Positions 11,656 to 24,549 of a stretch of DNA of 64,000 bases are shown one piece after another. Positions within the stretch are counted from its first letter, which is position 1. Each line of letters starts with the position of its first letter. The translations under genes were made by a program, and so were the position numbers. Origin of the DNA: Chrysomallon squamiferum. Taxonomy: Eukaryota; Mollusca; Gastropoda; Neomphalida; Peltospiridae. The notes under the pieces were generated by a model. That model was not told the origin of the DNA, did no database searches, and saw nothing but the letters and a program-made list of their open reading frames with translations. The stretch spans positions 5,308,153 through 5,372,152 of the forward strand of contig CM022673.1 in NCBI GenBank assembly GCA_012295275.1. The letters are read 5' to 3'.

Positions 11656-12047
11656 CCTATAAATATATGTTGCTTGTATGTTGTTTATTTATTTCATTGT
11701 AATAAATTTATATAAATTTTTTCTTTTACAGTCGAATAAAAATAAAATACTTTTACCAAAACACGTTTTTCTCGGTTATTTCGCTTTTCACAATTACCTA
11801 CAACGGAATATTAATTAGAATCCAAATTCCAACAAGCACAATGAATTGTGATAACATACGGCACTTTAACGTTATTCCTAACTCGAACAAAGACACGATT
11901 TTTACGTAAGGTAACGATTTTTGTCACGTAGATAAATGAGATTTTTGTTTACACCTACATCTAATTTGTCTTTGATTTTAATTAGCGAGCTCGAAATCTG
12001 GAAATCCAATTAGCTGTGAGAATATACTACGCTGTGACTATCATTGA

Positions 12048-12317
12048 ACACGTCGCATCAGTGGAAATGAGAAATACATAAAAGGACTGAGATTTGTTTT
12101 GGCTTTGGTCATCTACACTTTGCTGACCTTCATCATCAGTTTGAGTTTAGATTCTCAGCTGCTGTCAGAGATGAGAAATTGCATCTTGTTCGGTGTCCCT
12201 CTGTCTCAAACTATTGCATCTATGCTTTTAAGAGGCAGTATTGTATCTACGTACATTTCTGTGTCCAGTGAATTTATTATCGTTCCTTTTACAATTTGCG
12301 AGAACAAATTATTATGA
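12048..12317 (+). CDS. Unassigned hydrophobic open frame
   Basis: An 89-codon frame is open from the TGA at 12045-12047 to the TGA at 12315. It uses balanced codons and has a membrane-like organisation. A basic N-terminal part (NEKYIKGLRF) is followed by a hydrophobic helix-like segment (VLALVIYTLLTFIISLSL, about residues 17-34). A further segment with SEMRNC and PLSQTIASMLLRG follows, then a second hydrophobic stretch. There is no ATG upstream of the first hydrophobic segment, so it could only be an internal exon, a pseudogene fragment or chance. No family is recognised. Confidence 0.25.
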   Translation, partial: TRRISGNEKYIKGLRFVLALVIYTLLTFIISLSLDSQLLSEMRNCILFGVPLSQTIASMLLRGSIVSTYISVSSEFIIVPFTICENKLL

Positions 12318-12479
12318 TGTGTTGATGCATTCCATATTGGACAACAGTTTTCTTGCACGTTTAAAGATATTCTTTTTATCCTTTCTCCTGGACATAAAAA
12401 TATATATAATTTTAAAAATAAGGTTCTGTGTGACTTACGTGGGGTTTTGCCTCTATTTCACTGTTTCTTTCTGACTTTT

Positions 12480-12780
12480 GACTTTGACTTACGCATGTAT
12501 GTATATGTATGTGTGTTTGTGTATGTGTGTTTGTGTATGTGTGTATTGTGTATGTGTGTATGTGTATGTATATATTTATCTGTGTGAAGAGAAAGATCAG
12601 CATAAGATGGATTCATAGACTAGGTATATAGACGTGTGTATGTATGTATGAAAATGATTGTATGTCTGTATCTTTCCATCCATCCATCTATCTGTCTACC
12701 CAATCTGTGAAGCCACTTTATGTTGATCTCTCTGTCTATCTGTCAGTCTTTCTATATGTGTGAATACAACTAAAATATTA
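12480..12780. repeat. TGTA-rich simple repeats
   Basis: TGTGTATGTG-type repeats at about 12495-12580, then short CATC and TCTG tetramers near 12675-12745. Confidence 0.75.
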
Positions 12781-13630
12781 ACAACCAAAAAAAAAAGAAA
12801 GAAAAGATTAATAAATAAAAAAAACACAAATAATAAAAATAACAAAATGTACCATACAGTTACAGTAGATTAATTTTAGATACGCTAAATCAGTCACATT
12901 ATTGTAACATGTCCGTGGTATATGAAAATACATAACAGTCATTTAAGAGATTCAACAGAACCTAACTTTATGTCATAACCCAATAATCATGCTCCATGCT
13001 GTGTCTGTAAATATTTTTTGGTGTAGGCAAGGATATATTTCGAATTAACCAATGTCAAGAGGGTTTTGGGGGATGGGGTTCAAATCTTTTATTTTCTTTC
13101 TACGTGCAGAGTGCAAAATAATTCTTAAACAAAAATGATGTGACAAAAACACCGCACTCTGTAAACACAAGTGTTGTCAACTGTCAGGTTGTGAAACACT
13201 TGACAAAATTACTATTTACTGCAAACTCGATTAGCGTGATAGGTTGTTGACTGTGTTTAGAACATCTCCGAAAAGTGTCGTATTACGATTCACTGACCGT
13301 TCTACGATTATTCTTAAATTTCGACACATTTTAGGTTGTCTATAATTACACATATTGATCCGAAAAAATCACTAAGCATGGTTTTATATATATATTTTCT
13401 AAAAATAAGTAGACGAACATATAACAGGACTGTATGTTGTTCATCAGAGCTTTCCAGTATCTGACAGAATCAATCTTTTTTGGTGAATCTATTTTTACTT
13501 CTGTGTTATGAATAGTTACAAAGAAATCAGTTTATGTTAGTCGTTCTACAAAAAATCTTCTGCCATTTCAGACACAGAAAGGCACGGATCAAGCATAACT
13601 TGTAATAATGACAACAAAAAGAACAATAAC
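12781..13630. other. Unique AT-rich spacer
   Basis: Nothing specific. Contains small A-rich tracts and no credible frame. Confidence 0.45.
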
Positions 13631-13633
13631 AAC

Positions 13634-13636
13634 ATC

Positions 13637-13679
<43 letters not shown>

Positions 13680-13800
13680 ATAATAATAATGATAATGATA
13701 ATAATAATAATAATGACAACAACAACAACAACAACAATAATAATAATGATGATAATGATGATAGTAATAATAATAATGGTGCTGTTATAATAATAACAAT
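13634..13800. repeat. (TAA)/(CAA)/(TGA) triplet array
   Basis: TAA units give way to CAACAA and then TAATGATGA units. Confidence 0.93.
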
Positions 13801-15345
<1,545 letters not shown>

Positions 15346-15349
15346 TGGA

Positions 15350-15740
15350 ACTTGTCAGTTTCTTCTTCTTCTTCTTTTCTTCTTCTTATTATTATTATTT
15401 GTAATTTAAAAATCGTGATAATAATTTATTCACATTATGATTGGATTGCTTCATTCGTTCTTTCAGTTCCTCAGTCAGTGAAAAATTCAGTCAAAATATT
15501 ACTGTTTTCTAGTCATTAATAATTCATTCATTCATTTTAATTTTTAATTAATTTATCATATCTTATTATCATATCATTCATTCATTCATTCATTCGTTCA
15601 TTCATTCATTTATCGATCCATACTGCAGTTATTTCATTCACTTGTACTTTCATTCATACATTTATTCATCCGTTCTATCACTGATTCATTCGTTTAATCA
15701 GTTAGGGAAGTTGTTAAACTTTCCCTCCTTCCTTTCGTTC
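15350..15740. repeat. (TTC)n and (ATTC)n tracts
   Basis: A TTC run at 15361-15385 and scattered ATTC/TTCA tetramers at about 15520-15740, including CATTCATTC blocks and GTTCGTTC. Confidence 0.8.
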
Positions 15741-15839
15741 GTTCGTTCACTCCAAAACGTGTCCGTCTCAAATCGCTCGTTACTCGTTTTGCCGGTGATA
15801 AAGTTACCGTTTGCTTACGTCAATGTAACAAAGAAAGCT

Positions 15840-15852
15840 CGACCTTTGACCT
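15840..15852 (-). promoter_or_regulatory. DR1-type nuclear-receptor site
   Basis: The minus strand reads AGGTCA-A-AGGTCG, two half-sites in direct repeat with one-base spacing, the preference of RXR/HNF4 dimers. A single motif is weak evidence of function. Confidence 0.22.
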
Positions 15853-16097
15853 TAATTCAGTTGTTTGATAATGCAAGTTATTAATTACCAGCATCTGCTC
15901 TCTCAAACTACTAAATGAAATGAAAAGTAATGAAAGTGTTAGTAGTTATTAGAGCTTTCTTCCATATATCACAAATCTGAATTTTAAATATTATATAAGT
16001 TAAAGTTGAAAGCGAATATACCTGTGTAAAGAACATGCATAATACTGTGGGATAAAACCTCTAGACAGAGTGAAGGATGTGTGTGTGTATGTGTGTA

Positions 16098-16103
16098 CAT
16101 ACA

Positions 16104-16137
<34 letters not shown>

Positions 16138-16151
16138 CATACATGCATTCA

Positions 16152-16185
<34 letters not shown>

Positions 16186-16275
16186 CATGCATTCATACAT
16201 GCATTCATACATACATACGTACATACATACTTACATGCATACATACATAAATACATACATACATACATACATACA
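16098..16275. repeat. (TACA)n microsatellite
   Basis: About 180 bases of TACA units with CATGCATTC interruptions. The His/Thr/Tyr and Met/Cys/Val frames here are repeat translations. Confidence 0.96.
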
Positions 16276-16289
16276 GAAAAAACAAAAAA

Positions 16290-16640
16290 AGAAAAAATTA
16301 GGGACAGAACAAATAGAAAAGAGACAAGGATGTAGAGATAGAGACACAAATGTCATACAGATAGATACGAAAACACAAACCTAGACACAGAAAGAGAGAG
16401 AAATAAAGAGATACAGACACAAAAAAAAAAAAAAAAAAATATATATAGAGACAAAAAAAGAGATAGAAAGAGAGATACAGACACAAAGAAACAAATATAG
16501 AGACAAAAAAAAAAAGAGATACAGACACAAAGAAACAAATATAGAGACAAAGAGAGAGAGAGAAAGAAAGATACAGATAGACACGAAGTCATAAAAGAGA
16601 GAGAGAGAAAGAGGCAGAGCTAGAGACAGACGGATAGCAA
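16290..16640. repeat. Purine-rich AGAGACA repeats with a 44-bp duplication
   Basis: AGAGATACAGACACAAAG units with A-rich linkers. The block beginning at 16471 repeats at 16515 with an exact 44-base offset through GAGACAAA. Confidence 0.85.
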
Positions 16641-16708
16641 TGATAAAACGAAGATTTATGTAAATAAAAAGCAATCTTCATCTGAAAAACGCCCACCACC
16701 ATCTCCAG

Positions 16709-16784
16709 TCCACATTCATAAACCAGATGCAAAAACGATGACATACTTCGACCTCGTGTGTATTTTGTTGTCTCTCATATCTGG
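16709..16784 (+). CDS. Candidate first coding exon with signal peptide
   Basis: A possible acceptor (ACCATCTCCAG) ends at 16708 and a good donor (GTAGGT) starts at 16785. Within this 76-base segment an ATG at 16738, with A at -3, opens the peptide MTYFDLVCILLSLIS. The last codon is split after two bases (phase 2). A short start, an uninterrupted hydrophobic core (LVCILLSLI) and a small Ser at the end look like most of a secretion signal. An upstream ATG in the same segment is closed within five codons. The mature protein would lie in later exons, none of which can be identified. Chance co-occurrence of ATG, hydrophobic run and GT is possible. Confidence 0.27.
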
Positions 16785-17089
16785 GTAGGTTGGCTAGTTT
16801 TCGAGAATAAAAACCTATTTCATCAGAAAGGTGCTTGTTTTTCTCTCGCATTTTGCCCGATTATCTTCTTTTTTTATTTCTTTTTCTTCTTCTAAAACTG
16901 TTGATTCCGTTTCTGGGATTTCGTTTTGCAAGGCGGAAATTTAATCAAAAACTTCGTCCAACTTGTGACCTTTTAGTGAAATTGCACTATTCGTTTCCGT
17001 GTTGAAACATCAACAGAATGATGGTGTTTGTAACTCAGATATGAGAAAAACCGCGATAGAAAATTTGACATCGATTTCTATATATATAT

Positions 17090-17140
17090 ATAACGAGAGC
17101 GATACAGAGAGAGATAGAGAGATTGAGAGAGAGAGAGAGA
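17090..17140. repeat. Short GA-rich tract
   Basis: GAGA and GATA units, imperfect. Confidence 0.8.
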
Positions 17141-17158
17141 GCTGTCAGTATCTATATA

Positions 17159-17540
17159 CTACCTTATTATGCAGCCCGTTACATCAGGCTGCGATTTAGA
17201 TGATATACACTGGTATTGACTTACGAAGTATCCTGTATTCTGACACAGAGACTCTTTCTTTTGTATTTGGTTACTAGAGATTGCATTCATTTTTGCTTCT
17301 TCGATGCGTAGATATGTGACATCTTTATAAATAGCCAGCATACTCTGCACCCTGTTGTTATAGAGGAGTCGGTGTGAATGCAAGCTCGAGTGGAGAGAAT
17401 AAACATTTACAGTCTTTACTGCTGCGAATTTCTTGACAGGACAAAAAGACATTCAGAGTGATTTGGATCGAAGGTGAGTGTGTTACAAATAACCAGGCCA
17501 GACTGAGTGCTGTAATAACTAGTAGTTTAACTGACAGCAA
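17159..17540 (-). other. Overlapping minus-strand open frames of mixed composition
   Basis: Two minus-strand frames overlap here. One runs from 17452 to 17159 (ATG start, 97 codons) and includes IEEAKMNAISSNQIQKKESL. The other runs from 17540 to 17358 and begins with a hydrophobic segment, LLVITALSLAWLFV, but has no ATG. The region is less AT-rich than its neighbours. Neither frame is recognised, and two overlapping frames argue that at least one is chance. Confidence 0.2.
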
Positions 17541-17559
17541 ATGATAATTATTTGTTTCA

Positions 17560-17697
17560 TTGTTTTCTTTCTTTCTTTACCTGCCTTGTGGTCTCTCTTT
17601 TATACCCCTCTCATTTTTTTCAGGTTTCTTTCTCTGCGAAATATTCGTGTTAGTATTCTTTTTAAATGTCTTAGAAAAAAATAGAAAAAATAAAAAA

Positions 17698-17728
<31 letters not shown>

Positions 17729-18370
17729 AAATAAAAGAAGATGAATTTTCATATATTATCCTTATTCTATTGCTCAGTCCATAAGAACATATCTTAAATA
17801 AAATAATTATTTCTTTTATTACGAATAACTATGATTAATTATAACGAGCAAGCAAAAATATAATAATCACTAACGATGTAAAATTTCCCTAAATTTCCTT
17901 TTAATTGTGAGAATGTAACCAAATGTAATTATAAATATTAATAATTTTTTTTTTAATGTCATATAAATATTGATTAATAATAACAATAAAAAACAACAGT
18001 AATAACAACAACAATCACTATCACCACAACAACAACAACATCAGCAATGATTTTTGTTTTCTTGGATAGGTGTTTTTTTTTTTTTTTTTTTTTTTTTTTT
18101 GTATTTAATAATCGCCAGTAATGAAAATTATCGAGACTGTAGAGCAAACTTTCATTCATTCATTTGTTCATCCATCCATCCATCCATCATTTGTTACATA
18201 CTCATCCAGACGCAAACAATGCATATAATTTACATGTATGCATGCTACACAAATACAAAATAAACATACATTATATGCATTCACTCATTCATTCATTCAT
18301 CCATTCATTCACAAATGCATTCACAAATTCACAAACATAGTCATGCAGATATTACGTTACGTACATTGTC
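17560..18370. other. AT-rich spacer with small arrays
   Basis: (AAAT)n at about 17695-17730, poly-T at 18071-18100, CATC units at 18170-18190, and ATTC units near 18150 and 18280-18310. No gene is supported. Confidence 0.55.
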
Positions 18371-18373
18371 AGC

Positions 18374-18589
18374 TTAATAAACAAACACGGCTTTCTCCAA
18401 CGAACAGTAGAACTGGTACGGAACTACAAAATGGGGTTCATGACGCATGCTTACAGTGTGGGGTTTATCTACGTTAACCACGACTGGCACCACAGCTGTG
18501 ACTTTTGCAGACTTGGACGCCGTTCTCGAAGTCTGGTTTGTATCACCCAGTTTACACGATCTTCCAAGTCCGGCGGCGAGTTTTACATG
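18374..18589 (-). CDS. GC-richer island with 71-codon open frame
   Basis: Between AT-rich flanks sits an island of about 200 bases with CpGs. On the minus strand it is open from 18589 to a TAA at 18374-18376. The peptide has a biased but protein-like composition, with TASKSAKVTAVVPVVVNV followed by DKPHTVSMRHEPHFVVPYQF. There is no ATG in frame; upstream is a poly-T tract. The plus strand is also open (Thr/Ser/Pro-rich), which weakens the strand call. An abrupt island next to a long poly-A suggests an inserted fragment, such as a retroposed piece with its poly-A tail on the plus strand. No family is recognised. Confidence 0.25.
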   Translation of the reverse strand, partial: HVKLAAGLGRSCKLGDTNQTSRTASKSAKVTAVVPVVVNVDKPHTVSMRHEPHFVVPYQFYCSLEKAVFVY

Positions 18590-18590
18590 G

Positions 18591-18633
18591 AAAAAAAAAA
18601 AATTAATAATAATAATAATAACTCAATTACAAG

Positions 18634-18682
<49 letters not shown>

Positions 18683-18700
18683 TAAAAAAAAAAGCCAACA
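18591..18700. repeat. Long poly-A tract
   Basis: A-rich from 18591, with an almost pure A run of about 40 bases at 18639-18678. Confidence 0.95.
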
Positions 18701-19740
18701 ACAAAATACAACAAATAGCTTGTTGTCAAATGTGAGAAAAACAGTAAACTGGCTGGCTGGGTTCACTTGTTTTGATGAATCAAATGACCAGTAGGAGATG
18801 ACCTCGCTCGAGGTCTGTGAAATGTTAAACTTGAATATCAATGAATTATTATTTAAAAGAGGGGTTTGAAAAATGTCAGTTTTCCTCAGATACAAATTTT
18901 TATATCGAGACACGAAGATCAGAGGTTTGTTGTTTATTTACAGTCCAGTGTAAAAGATCAACAGTGATGATAAATGATGGTCAAAGTTTCCGTTCCAACC
19001 AAAGCCTCATCTGGACCATTAAGACAAGTGGTATTTGTTTGTTATTTTGGACAGTTATATTAAAAAGTATTAAGTTAATGTCAGATGTGTGTGGGGGGGT
19101 GTGTGAGTGTCTTATATATATATATATATATAAGTGTAATTACTAAGTAGGATTAATATTAAAGTATTTCCTTACCACCTACCCAATCCGCACCACGTAT
19201 GTTAGTTAAACGAATTTTAACAACGTTAATAAAAATAAATAACTGTGATGTGATACCTTCATTAAGAAAACTGGCGGCTGTTTTGTTTTTATTTCTCTTC
19301 TGACCGATTTTTCTTTTTAATTTTCTTTCCAATAATCTTGACCTTTTCTTCCCCCCCCCATCTCCCACTGTTTCACCCTGGTTGTTCTTATTGATAAATA
19401 ATGTTTTCGTACAGCTTCGTAAAAAAAAAAAAAAAAAAAAACAGAACATTTAGCACACACACTCAGTCGTAATTGTTTGCCCCGATTTCATTATCGCTAA
19501 AAAAAAAAAAAAAAAACCTAAAAAAACCCACTATCATGTTTTTACGTTACATCTGTGGGTATATGAGGCTGATAAACGAATGCCGAGACGATTCAAAACA
19601 TTCCAACTGGTTGTGCGAATAGTTTGCTCAACGTTTCTGTAATTGACAATACTCGTCTGCTGCAGAACTAGCTGCAGACGATAAGATTTTTAACGCGCGC
19701 GTGTAATTTAGATTAAGGATCGCTAAGGACTGTGATATTT
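18701..19740. other. AT-rich spacer
   Basis: Contains TA repeats at 19115-19132, a C-run at about 19351-19360 and poly-A at 19421-19441 and 19500-19516. Frames are low in complexity or unremarkable. Confidence 0.5.
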
Positions 19741-19744
19741 GTAT

Positions 19745-20035
19745 TGAGTGTAGGAGTGATAGTAATGATGGTACAGAGGCATTAGTTGCAGTTGTTGTAA
19801 GTAACAGTAGTTGTAACTGTAGCAACAGCAGCAGAATTAATAGCAGCAGTAGTAAATAGTAATAGTAAGTAATAGCATTAGTAGTGGTAAATAATAGCAA
19901 TAGTAGTAGTAAGTGTAGTAGCAGTAGTAGTTAGTAATAGTTACTAGCAGTAGTAGTGGTAGTAGAGTAGTAGTAGTAGAAGTAGTAATAATAGTAGTAG
20001 TGGTGATGCAGTTGTAGCAGAACTAGAAATCTTAG
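19745..20035. repeat. Imperfect (TAG)n array
   Basis: About 290 bases of AGT/TAG triplets with GCA, AAT and GTG interruptions. It is the reverse-complement class of the (ACT)n arrays elsewhere. Confidence 0.88.
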
Positions 20036-20039
20036 TAAA

Positions 20040-20178
20040 AGTGCTGTTGATAATGATGTTCATGATTTGAGGAATTAGTCGAGAAGAAACCCGAACCTGC
20101 TTTTATTTGTTTACACTGACAGCGAACCGATGATGTTTATTTTCGTGTGTTTTCTGTAGATCAAATAATTATATCCTG

Positions 20179-20215
<37 letters not shown>

Positions 20216-20810
20216 TAATTACGATTATGTTAATAACATTCAATAGCCAATAATTTAAGAAGAAAATAACCAACAAAAACGAAAAAAGAAAAACTTGTCC
20301 CAGTTCATAAAAGTGACGTTGCTCAGGTAATTCTGAAACTAATACTAACCTGGGATGCAGGTCAACAAAAACAACCCATCTCACCATCTTTACCTGGGTG
20401 TTTTTACTCCAAAGATATCTTTTCACGAAATATAACCCCTTTCAAAAGTGTGCATTTCTAATTCTAAATAAAAAGAACTGCATTCTTTTTAGCCGTATCT
20501 TTTTGTTTGATACCGTTTTTGGAAATGCAGGTTTGACTATCAAAATTGTTCCGGCATGCGTGAAATCACCCCCAAGGATTAAAATGTCAAGGTCAGACGT
20601 TGACTACGTCCCCTAGAATCATTGCATGTCGTGAAATCCTAGACATTCAAACGTCTGAGTCACTGAATCACATTTCTTTTTCACGCTACAGTAGCGCCTG
20701 TCTTTCAGCATGCAAAGGTATGTGAATCTAAGTAACGACCATTAACTGTGTACTTTTATACTCATGTGTACTGGTGGTAAGTCTAGAACACCCACCCACA
20801 CATTCGCACG
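20040..20810. other. Spacer with (TAA)n and isolated splice-like motifs
   Basis: A TAA array lies at about 20181-20214. Otherwise the sequence is unique. On the plus strand, 20700-20725 reads CTTTCAG, nine bases, GTATGT (see findings). On the minus strand near 20365-20390 an ATG frame precedes a CCCAGGTTAGT donor-like site, but this is too weak to call. Confidence 0.35.
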
Positions 20811-20814
20811 CACA

Positions 20815-20847
<33 letters not shown>

Positions 20848-21031
20848 TACACACACATATCGAATCTTGCTCTGAGCATCGTACATTTCGGATATCTTAA
20901 CTGGACTTTGTCGTCCATTTGTTATATAATTGCAGAGTTTAACCAGAGGTAGTACATAAGAACACAAAATATTTATTTTTAAATATACTGCACACTCACA
21001 TACATATAGATTACATACATACATACATACA

Positions 21032-21062
<31 letters not shown>

Positions 21063-21095
21063 CATACATACATACATACATACTTACATACATAC
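20811..21095. repeat. (CA)n and (TACA)n microsatellites
   Basis: CA array at about 20811-20845 and TACA array at 21004-21092, separated by about 150 bases of unique sequence. Confidence 0.94.
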
Positions 21096-21099
21096 AAAC

Positions 21100-21505
21100 A
21101 TATACCATACCATACGGTACCATACCATTCATACACAGACACATACGTACACGCAGTTTAATGGAATCATCAATAAATAAATAAACTCATAATCTACCCA
21201 GAAGTAATTATACGTGAGTGTATGTTACACAGGAAATTCTTAAAATATCGAAACCAATAAGTTTCCTGAAATCAGATAACCGATATTTTTCTTTGTCTGA
21301 CAGCCATTTTTAGAAATGGAAATATTTCCTATTTCCTTTTTCTCTTTCATCTTTTCTTCACCACTCCTCTTTTGTTTAAAGAAAACTGTTAAACGATACC
21401 TGTATCTAAATAAGCAGTTTGTGTTTTGTAAACGGTAATTATTTTCCTTGTGTGTTACGATTTATTAATTTATTTTATTTTTTGTTGGATCATTCGCTAT
21501 TTAAT
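21100..21505. other. AT-rich spacer
   Basis: No supported feature. Confidence 0.45.
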
Positions 21506-21509
21506 ATAT

Positions 21510-21564
21510 TATCATCATCATCATCATCATCATCTTCATCATCATTATCATTATTATTATTACA

Positions 21565-21612
<48 letters not shown>

Positions 21613-21645
21613 GCTTCTGCTGCTGCTTTTGTTGTTGTTGTTCAT
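21510..21645. repeat. (ATC)n to (TTA)n to (TGC/TTG) triplet array
   Basis: Consecutive triplet blocks: ATC at 21510-21548, TTA at 21560-21612, then TGC and TTG units. The Leu- and Tyr-rich frames are artefacts. Confidence 0.93.
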
Positions 21646-21649
21646 CATC

Positions 21650-22283
21650 ACTTGAGTATGCTTTTGTCATCTTCAAAAGAAATTTTATTTGCGCCACCCA
21701 TTTAGGGCCTCGTCAGCAGGCCTTTACCCAAAACGCTCTGTGACATTTACGAGAGCGGCAAACAGATAATGATGGCTGTTTGTCATGTAACCTTATTGCC
21801 TCTAGTTAGTTTCATGTGATAACTTATTTTTTTTTTTTTTTATATATATATATATTTTTACTACACGTTGCGTATTGGGGCCTCTATGAAGATATATATT
21901 TTTAATGACGTTTTTAGCTCTTTTTTTTTTTATCCTGTAGCCTGTAGGTGGCGCGCGTGTAGATTGGTAACCACTGCGTAAAACGCGCCTGCGTAACTTT
22001 TGATGCGTGTTGTAAGATAACTTTGATTTTTGTTGTGTACATAAACCCCCGAAACGATGAAAATTATTTAATGTGAGCCCAGCAAGGCGGAGGTGGGGGG
22101 GGGGGCTTGTTTGTAGTGTCCGCTTGAAAACAAATGGAAAGCCTGCCTTTAATTTTTTTTTTTTTTTCGTTTTCGTTTTCTTTTTTATATAATAATTATA
22201 ATAACTAAATTATTTGTAAAATAAATGAAAATAATTTGAAAGTTAATAAGTATACCATGTTTTTGTTAGCAGTTCTCTCTTTC

Positions 22284-22285
<2 letters not shown>
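21650..22285. other. Spacer with T-runs and an 11-G run
   Basis: T-runs near 21827-21840 and 22152-22166. A run of 11 G lies at 22095-22105. 21930-22020 is CpG-richer than its surroundings. No gene is identified. Confidence 0.45.

Positions 22286-22287
<2 letters not shown>

Positions 22288-22371
<84 letters not shown>
22288..22371. repeat. (CT)n microsatellite
   Basis: About 42 CT units. Confidence 0.98.
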
Positions 22372-22379
<8 letters not shown>

Positions 22380-22553
22380 TCACATCTTGAAGTCTGTCTG
22401 TCCAATCACCCTATTATTCGCACGATCTCTCGGCTCAACAACCAAACCAAAACAATCAATTACAAACTAATAAAAACAATAGTGCCCCTTACTTTAATAA
22501 CAACAGCAATAATTAATATTTTATCAATTCCTTTATTTAATAGGTTATTTTTT

Positions 22554-22555
<2 letters not shown>

Positions 22556-22600
<45 letters not shown>
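22556..22600. repeat. Poly-T run of about 45
   Basis: Uninterrupted T run, the longest mononucleotide tract in the window together with those at 18.6 kb and 54.6 kb. Confidence 0.97.
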
Positions 22601-22878
22601 CACGCGCACAAATTACCTACATACTTACTTTTATCACCACATTTAACATCTCACTATGACGCATATTTACTCTCAGATAGATAAACAGTTTTTAAATGTA
22701 TCTTCATCGTCGTCATTCAGTGATATACCAGCGTTATAACATTATAACAAGTGAAGCATGCTGCTCACAGTTACAAAACAAAATACCTTTAGACTTAGGC
22801 CACCAGAATTAAAGTTTCAGTTTTGCGTCAACACAAATTAAATGACTCTGAAGATATTTGTTAATTTGTTTCTGTATT

Positions 22879-22925
<47 letters not shown>

Positions 22926-23865
22926 CGGGCACACGCGCGCGGTTATGTATATTTACTTGTTTATTTTTTAATATTTGTATTTAAAGCAATACTGAACGTT
23001 TTATGAAAACCCCAAATTTAACAAGCTTGAACATTCAGCCAAACTGATTAACTGATTGTCTTTTTACTGTACATGTTTAACATTCAGTGATAGGGCTGAC
23101 AATGATTTTGAAAATTTATTTTGCCTGATTATACGCAAAACGTTGATTAATTCTAAAAATACTGGTCGTATTATAGCACACAGGACAATTTCACATTCAG
23201 AAATGTCTCGGTTTTACACAACAAAAGAACTGAAAAAGAAAGAAGAAGAAAAAACAATCAGATAATTACATTTATTAGGGATTATACGTGGATAAATAAT
23301 CTATTATCGGGCTAATCAGATGGGTCAAAAAAAAAAAAAAAAAAAAAAAAAGAAAGAAGAAAAAAAACAACCCCGCATACCCTTTAAACGTATCAAGTAT
23401 CTTTAATAATCTCTCAGGTAAATGAACCTAATTATACATGTAATGTATCTATACATTTATCCTTCCTGTGTATCTATTAGTGTCCATTATGAATATCTGA
23501 TATTAATTTTAATCCAAACTAATACGTCTTGTCATGGAATTGTAAAATTAATTAGAAGACCCTTGTCACTGTGTGTGAATGTATATCTTTGAAAATGATA
23601 TACTTAATAACAATTAATGGGTGTTCATGTCAGGTTTATATGCAGCTTTGAATTATATATATATATAAGCGAAGACTCTCCTCTCCCCAACAACTAAATA
23701 ATAATAATACGTGGGATAGATAATAAATTGAAAACCTATATATTCTTTCACTCTTTATATCTTTTTCTTTCTTCTTTCCTTTTTCTTCTTCTTCTCTCTC
23801 TCCTTTTTCTCGCTATCTAATTACTTAAATATTTACTTATATAACATTTCAAAGTATATACATAC
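22601..23865. other. AT-rich spacer
   Basis: Includes (ATTT)n at 22878-22925 and poly-A at 23326-23351. A plus-strand frame at 23056-23265 is AT-biased and not credible as a gene. Confidence 0.5.
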
Positions 23866-23866
23866 A

Positions 23867-23867
<1 letters not shown>

Positions 23868-23902
<35 letters not shown>

Positions 23903-23906
23903 TACA

Positions 23907-23937
<31 letters not shown>
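23868..23937. repeat. (TACA)n microsatellite
   Basis: Two TACA blocks separated by a TATATATA interruption. Confidence 0.96.
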
Positions 23938-23939
<2 letters not shown>

Positions 23940-23940
<1 letters not shown>

Positions 23941-24358
23941 ATTCTTTTAACAGCATTTAATTTGATGCATCACCGATTTGTTTTAATCAGTGTCTCGTTG
24001 GCCATAAATCCTTAAATCTATCTAAATCTTAGGGCCAAAATTAACCTCATAAAAGAGATAGACATCCCAGTCATAATTAAGTTTCGCGTCCTATCGATGT
24101 AAGCTTGTGTAGACGACATTATGCTACGCTGTCGACATGACGCCCATTGGCACAGAGAACTTAGTTTGGTTAATTGTATTAGTTCAGTAGCACCATTTCA
24201 ATAGCTCTCGTGTGAATGTATGCCTTGAGTGGCGAGCGCAGTTTGTTTTGCCCCGTGTTTATTGATGTCAGGGGAAGCGAACCTAGTTTAATGATAATCA
24301 AAAGGGACGGGTCTGAATAGAGTGAAAGAGCGTGTTTTCCAGTGTGTATGAGTGTGGA
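23940..24358. other. Unique spacer
   Basis: Mixed-composition sequence, CpG-containing at about 24080-24260. No frame, RNA or repeat can be supported. Confidence 0.4.
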
Positions 24359-24361
24359 AGA

Positions 24362-24363
24362 TA

Positions 24364-24395
<32 letters not shown>

Positions 24396-24545
24396 AATAA
24401 TAATAATAATTATTATTATTATATTAATATTATCATTATTATTATAAAAAATAGTGATAATGACAGCAGTAGTAGTAGTAGTAATAGTAATAGCAGTAGT
24501 AGAAGCAGTAGTAGTAGTAGTAGTAGTGGTAGTAGTAATAACACG
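24362..24545. repeat. (GAT)n, (TAA)n and (AGT)n compound array
   Basis: GAT units at 24363-24395, TAA/TTA units to about 24450, then AGT/TAG units to about 24540. The poly-Asp/Asn/Ser frame is a repeat translation. Confidence 0.94.
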
Positions 24546-24549
24546 AAGA

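Noticed and set aside
18054-18263. Plus-strand frame with poly-Phe
   Set aside because: It is created by the poly-T at 18071-18100 and ATTC repeats.
24190-24215. TAGCACCATTTCAATAG resembling a miR-29/miR-83 seed region
   Set aside because: Neither flank contains a sequence that would pair to form a precursor hairpin, so the seed match is probably chance.
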